From Datnioides undecimradiatus (taxonomy: Eukaryota > Chordata > Actinopteri > Lobotiformes > Datnioididae), in the NCBI GenBank assembly GCA_008933995.1, contig WARS01000052.1, positions 744,001-808,000 on the forward strand: a stretch of 64,000 nucleotides of DNA, written 5' to 3'. The notes under the pieces are model-generated. The model saw nothing but the letters and a program-made list of their open reading frames with translations. It did not search any database and was not told the DNA's origin. Both the position numbers and the translations under genes were made by a program. Every line of letters starts with the position of its first letter. Within the stretch, counting starts at the first letter, position 1. Below, in pieces: positions 36,180 through 47,100 of the stretch.

Positions 36180-39100
36180 GTAGATAAACTAATATTAATT
36201 AAAATAATAACTATTATCCACATGTAAAAGTGACCGCTAGTTTGCTAATAATGCAAGTTTAAGCGTTAACAGCCGTCTGCTGACTGTTACCATGACTTAA
36301 AATATATTTCAACGGTAAGGAGAAGCAGCCTGTGTGACACACAACCAAGTATTTCTGAAAAAATAGAAATGCAAACATGCAGGGAAATTAAAGTCCCCCG
36401 TCTTTAATTTTAGTATATTACAGCTTACTATCTACCTAGCTTACCTACCGTGCTCGCTTGGCGCGGGCTAGCTCCACTTCACAATTAATGTTTTTTTATA
36501 ATATATTTCAGGCTTTAACACGCAAAGTGGTTATATTTGATTTGCAGCTGGGTCTCATCAAAGAAATTGTGTGAGAGAATAAATTATGTGAGGAAATGAC
36601 GTCTTGGCAGATGCTTCCAGCTATCGGCTAAAGCTGGATAGCAACAGTATTAGCTAGGAGGCTAATGTAGATTATACTAAACGCGCGTTGACGTTTGTGC
36701 TAAACTTAGCTAGTGCTAGCTACTTAGCTAGTTTAAGCTAATTAGCAAACTTGAACTTTTCATGTTGAAACCAGTAATCGAACAGAGAAACGGACTCACT
36801 CCCCGCAGCAACTAAATGAAAAAGAAAGAAATAAGTCTAAAAGGCGCCTTTTCACTTTCCCCCCCAGTCTTTACGGCTTTACTTTGACGGGTACGTTTCA
36901 TAACATCCGGTGTACTCCATTGTATTCGTGTACCTTGACGTAGGGAAAACGGCACTGGAGCCCCCCGGCCCTTTAAACACCCCTCGTTTAACCGTTACTT
37001 TATTACGTTTCTTGGGTTGTGATCATTCCCACCATGACGGACTGTTCCCGCTTGTGGTCGAGCGACCCCACGGGCAGAGCGTGAGCCGAGCGGTGTGACT
37101 GCAGCCCGGACAGTTAGACGGGCAGAGGGAGCCAGCTGGCAAAAATCAGGAATTTCTCTCTTTACGCAACGTACAGTACAGACGCAAAACTGCATCAAGT
37201 CATCCAGAGACAAACGAGCGCGAGACCGGAAATGAGTCACATTAATCAGGAAATAAAAGCTCCAATTAGACCGCGAATTATTACACATGACCCGCAAACT
37301 AAACATTTATAACATGTTAATTAGAAAGAATAAACTATGTCTGCACCACCACGAGGAGCTGTAATCACAAAAGCCAATAGACAAAAATATTTTTAAAAAA
37401 TTATAAAAAAAAATAATACCAAAAATATTCTATATGGACAGAGGGAAGGAAATATGTTTTAAAATATGAAGACAAACATGCATTATATAACTTGCATTAA
37501 TCAGTCCACGCAGAAAATCATGTATTTTGTTTAACTTTGTTTAATTTTTATGTTTATCTTTACTTTATTTCATTATCTCCTTTTTCTCATGTTGATACAT
37601 GCTGTTTGCACAACTTATGATGCTATGATACCTGAATTTCCTTCTGGATTAATAAAGTATCTGTCTATCTATGTAAGACAAGAAATGTCTGTGTTTAAAC
37701 ATACATTATCGAAATCAAGTAGTTACATTAAGTGTAGGCTTTAAGATGTACATACAGATTATTCAGCGCAGTGTATAGAAACATTCAGTCATGAGCAGGG
37801 TTGAGCATTAGACCTTAACATAATGTTGGTATTGATCCAAATACTGGTGTCCAAACCTGAAAGCTGTATGTCTGTTCTGTGTTGTAATCTTGTGTACTCT
37901 CTGAACAATAGTTTCCAATTCAAATAGTAAAAAGCTGGCTCGTTGTGGACTAGTTTACTTTGGAACAGTTCCCACACAGCTGCTTGTTTAATTGGAATAA
38001 CTACACTTAAAACTGAAAAAACTGAAAAGAAAGTCTGAAGAAAAACATGCTCGTATCTCTTTTTGGTTTCAGAGTTTGTTAAAACCCAAGACATGCTGCA
38101 GCTTGTTCCTTAGTCTTGTGCTTTTATTTTGAAAGAGTGAACCTGAAATCCTATTTTTCCTAATTGGGCCCCATAATGATGATGGATGAGTGGATGAACT
38201 GATGGGACAGATGACTGACAGTGGTTATTCAATACGCCTCATCCTAAATTAGGCAGAAAGACTGAAAGAATGAAGACCTGCTTGTTTTTCATCCCGGTGA
38301 ACTGGGCGCTCTCTAGCACCCTTTTCAGATCTCACTGTTTCTTCTGAATGGTGCTGCTTATTTGAATAATTTGTCTCTATTAGAAAAATTAATTTAAGCA
38401 GTCTGCCGGCAGTTCATTGTGCTCCGAGTATCTAACAAACAAACCAGTGACAGAGGTGGTGTTACTATAAAAGCCTGATTTACTGGCAGTGGGCAGTACA
38501 GGAGGAATGTTGCCAGACGTTGAGCTCCTTTGGAAAAGAAACAGTTGTTCCTCCGACATAATTAAAACACACTGTTTTAACCCTTAAACATCTCCTTTAA
38601 ACCAGTGTTTAATGTTGATTTAAATGCTGAGGCTTTAACATTTCATAGTTATTGTCATGGGTTTGTTCACAGAAGACAGGGAGGCCCACTTCTGCCTGTA
38701 AAAACAGATAAAAAGTCCAAAAAAAACAATGAAGAGAACATGAAGGAGACAACGTCAAGCCTTTAACTATTCTGAGTCCAGGTTATGAGCTAGAAATCAA
38801 CCTATGTCCCAAATGTTAATTAATAATAATAACAATTTTATCTAAAAAGATAAAAAAAGGCAGTAAGTGGTTTTAAAGAGGGTGTCCAACCTCAAAAATA
38901 CAAAAATCAGCACAAAGAGGTGTCACAGCAGCAAACAGAGCAGTGCTTCTGGAGCTTTTACATTGAACCAAAATGTCACAGTTCATCATTGACACGATTA
39001 GAGACAATTAAAGCAAAGACCTGGTTCATTACAGGTGTAAAGCAGGTAACACCTACCAAATAAGGTGTAAACCCTCAGAGAGCTACACGAGACAAGTGAG

Positions 39101-39740
39101 GGGACAGAAACAGAGACTGAATAGCTGAACAAAGATATAATGTGGAGCAGAAACTGGAATATGAGAGAGCGTCAAAAAGACCCAAAGTGCTGAAAAACCC
39201 CAGACTCACAAACTCAGACACTTGTTTTATTTTTATATTATTCCATTTGTTTTGACCAGAACGTGTCTCTATACAGTGGTAATTAGTAAATTAATTTAAT
39301 GCAGAGTGCATTATTAATGTCAAATCACATGTTTCCAAAGTCTGTTGATTAAGATCTTACTGATTCTTTTTAAATTCCTAATTTTAGAACTAATGTACTT
39401 ACTCATTGTTACATTTAAATCCAGTGTTGTTCCTCCATCAGCAATGGGCAGGAGCCTCCCCCTAACCCATGAAGTGAGAAACAGGAAGATCTGAACTACA
39501 ATAATTTTAACAGGCTTTAGCATTAGTTATTAATCCTTAATGATATCTGACTTTTAATTATTAAAACGATTAAAATATTATTATAGTGTTGAATCTCTAA
39601 TATGAATCTCTAATATTCATATTTGACATTTAAATCGGCTTAATATTCCTCTAATGTGTGTCTTTGGTCAATTTTACTATTTCGTGTTCATAGACGACGC
39701 TTTTGTCATTGTGTCCACGCTGTCTAGAAAAAAACAAAAA
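36180..39740. other. AT-rich intergenic region between arsi and tcof1
   Basis: No exon supported. The segment 36400-36760 has many TAGC/GCTA repeats and no open frame. 37300-37500 and 38800-39640 are very AT-rich. A LINE-tail-like remnant lies at about 37600-37675. The right end runs into the tcof1 promoter. Confidence 0.55.
37600..37675 (+). mobile_element. 3' tail remnant of a fish LINE
   Basis: The stretch GAATTTCCTTCTGGATTAAT followed by AAAGTATCTGTCTATCTATG matches the typical 3' end of L2/Maui-type fish LINEs, in which GAATTTCC...AATAAAG is followed by short tandem repeats. Only the tail is recognisable. Confidence 0.5.
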
Positions 39741-39741
39741 C

Positions 39742-39896
39742 AAACTCCGTTTCCCATGATGCACTTCGAGGGGGGCGTCGTCAGCGCTCATGGCCGCACG
39801 CTGAATAGCGAGCGTGTACTGAACTGTGAATAACTCCAATAATATTCCAGGTTTGGTGCCGTTTCCCGGCGGTGTCAGTCGGTCCAGTCGGTCAGC
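39742..39896 (+). promoter_or_regulatory. tcof1: tcof1 promoter and 5' UTR with ZNF143-like site
   Basis: AACTCCGTTTCCCATGATGC at 39743-39762 closely resembles the long ZNF143/Staf binding element (ACTACAnTTCCCAnnATGC). GGCCGC next to ATG-like YY1 cores follows at about 39788-39796. A CG-richer leader (GTTTCCCGGCGGTGTCAGTC) precedes the start codon. No TATA box is seen, as usual for housekeeping nucleolar genes. The start site is not determined. Confidence 0.5.
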
Positions 39897-41947
39897 ATGG
39901 CCCCGGAGGAGGACGACGCTCTGCTGTTCTTGATCTACCAGCACCTGAAGGTGCGCGGCTACAAAAAAGCTGCCAAGGTGCTGGAGAAACACGTAACTCA
40001 GGTAAGAAGTTTGGGCTGAATCCGCAGCGTTTACAGCCCGATTCACCGCAGAGCTGCCCGGCTGGCTCCTGCCTCGCTGTTTTTATGCCTGTTTTCATCA
40101 TATTTATGATTTTCCTCTGTATTTCATGCGCCAACCTGCGCGTCATGCACGTTATATAAGAACCTGAATAATATATAAATGTGTTTTCAGTGCTTTATAT
40201 CTTTTATGCATCAGTGCTGGTGTGGTTGAGCTGCAGGTCACCCCCCCCGTGTGTGTGTTTGAGCACATGGCTCCTTGTTCAGGCCTCCTGGAGGAAAAGA
40301 ACATAATGTTACAGCAGCTGCATGGCCGTAAAAACAGCCCTGCTGCAGGCCTGCTGCTGCTGCACACGCACCCCGTTCAAAACCCCCTTACATTTTTGCA
40401 GCGTTTAGTGATAAAAGTTGTTGGTTTTGATCTAAATGACCCGCAGCTGCAGTGTTTCCGTGACTAATCGATTTTTTGAATGGCAGAAGACAAATCGGCA
40501 GCTTTTAGATCAGATTTAAAGCGGAAATTAAGGCTGTTCAAGGCCCTCAAATTGAAAAAAATCTGCCATAAATCTGCATTTTTAGTCCAAGATTTCAGTT
40601 TTTGGGCAGTTTGTTGGAGACGGTTCACTGTTTTCTGTTGTTTTATGGACTGAATAAGTAACTGATGAATCAAAAACATCATTGCTAGACTTTAGAGGCG
40701 ATAACTATTGTTAGTTTCAGCCCTAACGAGTCCATATTGATTATGCAAAGTCATGCTGCAACCAGACACACTCAGACAGAGTAAACCAAGGCTACACACT
40801 GCTCAGTTGATGCCTTATTTAATTTTATTCATGATATTCCATTAGTTTGAATTAAAACCTAATTAAAATGTGATGTGTCCGGTGAGCTTTCAGCTGTCCT
40901 GTGTGTTACTTCCTGCCGTCTGTGGGGAAACTTGAGCTTCGGTCAGTTTCAGGCTCTTGTGCTAAAAATATCAGTTTTTAAAGTTGCTGACAGACTTTTG
41001 TGGCCGCCACAACAAAGAAAAATGTCCTCAACAGACGCTTTTACTATCGTGAGCATCTCTTCCCGGCCAGACTTTGAATCCAGGGTCTCAGGGTCCGTGG
41101 TCGTGTGTTTGTCCCACCGCATGGATTCATTTCCGGGAGCGCGTGGCATTGAAGTGGAAGCTTTCCTGATCCACAGGAAATTTGCTCTTTCACTTTGAAC
41201 ATTTCTATCCCCGGCATCATAGCTGGGCCTCAGGAATATCGTCCAGCCGCTTGAATGTAGATGAATATAGATGTGACATTCAGGGCGTCAGTGACAAATG
41301 TGGCTGTGTTTTAATGTATCTGTGTGTGTGTGTGTGTGTGTGTGTTCTGTGAAGGTGGAGGCGCCAGAGGAGAGCTCCAACCTGCATGACATCTACACAG
41401 GCTGGATGAAGTAAGTCTGACGTGTCGCACAGCGCAGAAAGTCTCCACCTTCCTATTCAAACACGCCTTTTAGCCGTAGACGTAAAATGAAATCGAATAA
41501 AATAAATCCACATCAGTGATAATTTCATTTATCCAAACACTTGACATGTGGATATTCTGCCAGGGCATCGTCTCGGTGTCAAAGAAACACATCGTCGTGT
41601 GTGGTTTCCTCCGTATGTGCCTGTCCTAACATTACACAGCAGTAACACGTGAGATGAACTGTGGGACACTTCTCTCCACGCTCAGTCTGCACGCTGACGG
41701 TGGCCAGTAACTGTTGTCTGCTGTGGCGTCAGACTGAGCATGCTCCAACGTGAACAAGCTGCATTATTACTGTTATTATTCTTATTATTATGATGTAATA
41801 AAGATCCATCAGTCTCGATGATGCTCGAGCGTCTCACGTGTTGTAAACTTTTGACTTTTCATGGGTTTTTATTTCAATTCAACCATCATCAGACTCCAAA
41901 CTGTCTCTCTGAGCAGGAAGCTCCTGATAGTGTGTGTGTGTGTGTGT

Positions 41948-41985
<38 letters not shown>

Positions 41986-43740
41986 GAACTGCTGTCTGGC
42001 TTACTGCCCGGTGCATTCTGGGATTGACTTCAAATCCCTGCCACCCTGAAAAGGATTAAATGGGCAGCAGATAGAGGATGGAACGAGTGACCTCAGCTCA
42101 CGTCTGCGATTTCCCTTCTGCCAGGTTTTACGCTGAAACGATGCAAATCGGCCGCGATGAGCGATTGTTTTATAAAGACGGTGAAAACGTCATCGAAACA
42201 CAAAAATCCCACGTTTCTGCTTTTCGAGCTGAGCGAATCCCTCCCTCTGCTCTGCTCGCCGGTCACGTACGAACTCATTCCCCCCTCAGGCTGATTTTCT
42301 CTGGTCTCTAACACTCGTCAGACTCTCATCGTGACACTCGCACGCAGCTGTACGTCTGGGCCGTGGGACAGATGACGGATTGGTCGGCGTCTGCAGTGAG
42401 CTGAGGCTCCTGGGTCCCATCGCAGCACTGCAACCTGTTCATCACAGTGTAGTACAAAAAACACACTTAAATCCTTTGTTCCAACAGGAAGTGACACAAA
42501 CTGTATTTTAGTTTCGTTTTCCAGGATCTTGTTTGGGTCATTTTACCACCATGGCTCCATCCGTGAACCGCTCCTCAGTTTCCTGTGTGCATTGCATTCT
42601 GGGAGATCAGTGTCAGTCAGGACAGGACGTTCTCTGCACGCTGTCTGCTTCGAATTCAACTTATTGTTGCAGGACAGTTCGTGATGTTCCTGAACGCAGC
42701 GCGGGCCACGGCACGGCAGAGGAGGGGGCGTGCTGCGTTCAGGAACATCAGGCTCAGCCCTAAAACAATGTGGCTGCTGGGTGAAGGCAAATCTCGACAT
42801 CAGGAGACAACAGGCTGTGAAAGGACCCGATTACTTGTTTTTATGTTTAAGTTCCAGCTGCACGAAATCGAAATCATAGGTGTTTGCACGATCAGCGAGA
42901 AATATCATAAGCACGTGTGTGTGTGTGTGTGTGTGTGTTGCAGGCTGTGCTCTCTTGCTCAACATGCCAAGCAGGAAACGGAGGAAGACTCCTTGAAGAA
43001 GAAGAGCATCAAACCAGAACCAGCCACCAGCGAAGAAGAAGAAGAAGAAGAGGGCGTTGACTCCAAACTCCCCGACGCCACGGAGGAAAACGACGTGGAC
43101 GTTAAACCTGCGCTTGGTAGCTTTTCATCGCTTTCATCGCTTACGTTTGGACCTTTCTGAAGAACCTTTGCAGAATTTCACGTCACTTTATTTTAGTTTT
43201 TAACCCTTTTTCTCAGTTTACACCTCAAACGTGTGTTTCTTGCCCCCTGCCTCAGAGCCGACGACAGACGGCGAGCCGGCCTCGGAGCGGCTGCCGCATC
43301 TCGAGGGCGAGACCGCGAGGACGAAGTCAGACGGTGAGAGCCCCGACTCCTCTGACAGCGACGAAGAAGAAGAAGAAGAAGACGTAAAGAAAGAGGAAGA
43401 AACAAACACAGAGCACGAGGTGAGGGGAGAAGACCACGGTCGGTCGCATTAGGAGCTCTGGGAGAACCCGTAGCTGCTGCCTCATTGTTCGCATGAACCC
43501 CGGGAGATCAATTATCAAACCCCTCAGACTGGAGCATTCCTAACTGTGTGTATTTGATACATTGTAGCAGGATTATATGCATATTTACACGCTCGCCGCC
43601 TGCACAGTGGTTTTCAGCGTTTAGGTATCTGCTTCAGTGGGTTCGCCTGTCGGTCTGGAGAACACGTTTCTACTGACGTCTCTTTGGTGAATTTACATGA
43701 AGAGTAGCTCGGCTTTATTACCCCCACCCCCACCGTCTCT

Positions 43741-43771
<31 letters not shown>

Positions 43772-43899
43772 CTGTTGCCCAGTCACTGTAATAATGTGCT
43801 AGTAGATGGACAGTAGCTCCGGTGTTATTATGTCCCCCTGAAATACACACAGACACATTTCATGTCTGCCGCCCGTCCTGTATCTGTTAGTTCATTTCG

Positions 43900-43932
<33 letters not shown>

Positions 43933-44051
43933 CTGGAGCGAGCGAGTATCCAAGTCTTGTCTCTGTTCTTTTCTGTTGGCCCAGTGATGCAGCAGATAAT
44001 GCTGTTTGGACAGAAACTGTGTGTGTAACAGAATGATAATCATCAGAGACA

Positions 44052-44105
<54 letters not shown>

Positions 44106-47100
44106 ATGGCTCTCTGTGGCTGATCACTTGGCTGTGTGTCGGTCCACAGAGGACCTGCGGTGTTTCTCCGGCTGCTCCCTGAGCGCTGAGACGCGCTCGT
44201 GTTTAACAGAACAAAGATGTTTCTGCCGAGCTGAATTAAAGACAGACAATTGTTTTTTCCTTCTCAGCCCTTTTGTTCTCCAGCTGCAGCTGCTCCAATT
44301 AGAGGAGGACGAGAGCAGTACAATCTGTCAGACATCTTTGACTTCGCTCCACTTCGCCGCTGCCCAAAAACTATTAGAAACACACCGACGAGCCGCACGG
44401 TTGCACCAGCGGCCGCGAGCATGCGCCGCGCCCGCTGCAGGAAACACGGCCGCTAAACCGTTTTTTCATCCTCATCAGGGTTTTCTCCGTAAACCCAGGC
44501 GGCAGGAAGCGGTGAAAGCCGTGCTCAGACGTCTTGAACCTGACCGACTCTAACCTGCCTCTGCCTGTTTTCCAGCCCGCTCCTGCTGAAGCGTCCCCTG
44601 AGGCGCCTGACGAGGCAGAAGGCTGCAGCTCAGACTCGGAGGCAGCGGCCGAGCCCGCCCGGGTCGACCCCAGACGAGACGATCAGCCCGAGGATCAGGC
44701 CAGCGAGGAGCGCAAAGGGGGCGACGATGAGCCGGAGCAGGTCAGTGACCCGGGGCTGGATCTAAAGTACGTGTCAGATGCTTCCTCCAGTGTTGCCAAG
44801 ATTTTGGTTTCTTGATCAGCTGTGGCAGGTTTCACTGAGGTCCACCTGCCCGTTGGAGGAGTTTAACCTCCTGATCACGCGTCTCTCTGCTCCCTCTGCC
44901 CTCGAACGGGAGCGGATACCTGTCAACTGTTGCTTCGCTCGTCAGCAGGCTTGTCTGTAACACCCTCCCCGTGTATCCCCACAGAAACCTTAACGCTCTT
45001 TAACCACAGGCTCATAAAAAGCAGGAGCACTGATTGGCTCCTGGCACGGTCGGGCCTCCATTGCCTCCGCTCACCCTCCGCACATCTGAAACTTATTTTG
45101 CAGGGGATCGTGGCTGAGGTGCGTTGATTGCGCTGCTCAGCTTCCAGGAGGAAACAAAACCGGCAGCTCTCCTCCGCTGAGTCGGGAGGTTCTGAGGAGT
45201 CCTGTAGCCGGAGATGTGGGGTGAAATGTCACGGCGGTTATTGTTACATCAGCGTCAGAGTCCAGCTGTGGACTTTGGCAGAGCAGAAGCTTCTCAGAGA
45301 GACACGACCGAGCATAAATACGGTTGGATGGCTGCCTGGAGGTTCTGTCTTTCTTTAAGCTTTAATTTCATTTTGGAGAAGAAGAAGAAGAAGAAGAATG
45401 ATCAAATCCAGCAAGCGTGGAGGGACGGGAGCGACGATGAAGGAGCTCAGCGTTTTCAGCGCCATCACGAGGAACCGTGACGCCTCAGTACGGCGCAGGA
45501 GAGCAGTGGTGGACACATCCCTGCAGCTGGGTCTCCGGGTCGTAGCGCACGATGCTTTGCTTCGACCCAGACGTGCAAGAGCAGCACGAGGTGTTTCCTC
45601 TCGTGTGACCTCTTTGACGCAGCCGGTGTCACCATAGCTGATGGAACCCTAACAGTGTCTTCTCTCTGTCCACAGCAGGCAGGCGAGCCCACAGACGCCC
45701 CTGCTTCTGATCAGACGGCCGAGCCTTCCACAGCTCAGGAGCCAGAGGAGGAGGAAGTGAAGGTGAGAGCTCATGTCGCGCCTCGTTTCCCAGCTCACGA
45801 TCACGTTTTTTTAAAATCAGAATTCGAAAAACCTGCAACAAACAAGCAAAACTGAGATAAACAACAGAACAGTAAGGACAAACATCGCCCGAGGTGAAAC
45901 TCCTCACGTCTGCCGCGTCGCGCTGCTGCTGACCTGTTGATTCCTCTCGCAGACGCTCAGCCAGGTCGAGCCCGCCGCGTCTGACCCGACGGCTCAGGAG
46001 ACCAATGAGCAGCCGGCAGAGAGCGAATCCCCGCCCCCACCAGGTAGGACCAACCAATGGGCGTCTGACAAACAGGTTGTTCTTTACATGTTATGTATGG
46101 CATCCTTCCTGTCTCTTTCTCACGGCGCCGACAAGACTCGCAAGCTGTTGTGAAGGAGCCGCTCAGAGGCTCCGAGGCGGCTGCTCGTCCTTTCGCAGCC
46201 TCTGCAGCTTCCACTGCAGCTTTAACGCGTCTTCCCCCCCCCGCGACTCCGCTTGAGTCTCACTTTGGAGTCTGCTGTCCTCAAACCCAGCGAGTCGAGC
46301 AGGCAGGGAGCAACGGTTGCAGACGAGATGCTGCAAGTGGTCACGCCTTGACCTGTATCCCCGGGTCCTGATCGCGTTCGTGACGTAGCTCTGCAGTGAC
46401 CCACGGCGGTTCTAGCTGGCAGCTGCTGCATGCTCGTTACCGTTACCGAGCTGCAGGAACTCAAACCTTCTCGATGGCCCCTCCATTTGTTTTTCAGACC
46501 TCAGCTCTGACTTCAGTACGCTGGAGGTGAACAGATTTTGATTGAAGCTAAGATTCTGTCCAGAAACTGTCATAGCTTCTCTCCAAAGCGGAAGAACTCG
46601 CTGCAAACATGTCAGAATCATCATTATTATGAAGAAACATCATTTCTTCTTCTCTTTATTTTTTATTTTAACGTAATGTGCACGCACGGATCTTGAAATG
46701 CAGTTTCAAAAGTGCCGTGTCCCACAGACGCGCCGCGGTGTTTCATTTCACTCCGGACATATTTTCCTGTTTTTATTCGGGAGCAAAAGAAAAATGCTGC
46801 GCTCAGCCTCACTGGCAGCTCCTCGCCTCTCGCTGTTTTAAACGCAGGACTTTTTGGAACGTTTCGCTCAACATTTTTCGAAAAGAAAGAGACGTGGAGT
46901 TGAAGGTTTTACCTGGAGGAGCTCGGGACTCGACGCCAGAGCTTGTAAAGAGTTTGAGGGCTGGTTGCCAGAGCTCAGAGAAACGACTGCGGCAGCTCTG
47001 CTCAGACGAGTTTTCCACAACATCAGTTACACGTTGAACTCCTCAAAGAGGGTTTGTTGAGCTTGTCAGAGCTTGTTTAGCAAACTGGAGCGATGAGTAG

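Larger units (their letters stand above)
39897..41410 (+). other. tcof1: tcof1 exons 1-2: LisH-type domain
   Basis: Exon 1 (39897-40001, 35 codons) and exon 2 (41355-41410) encode about residues 1-54 with the LisH pattern: hydrophobic helix LLFLIYQHL, GY turn, second helix KKAAKVLEK, then LHDIYTGW. LisH domains mediate dimerisation. The 1.35-kb intron between them carries a decayed dispersed repeat and ends in a TG tract directly before the acceptor. Confidence 0.8.

Noticed and set aside
41060-41100. tRNA-like B-box phrase (TTTGAATCCAGGGTCTCAG)
   Set aside because: No A box, acceptor stem or cloverleaf could be built around it.
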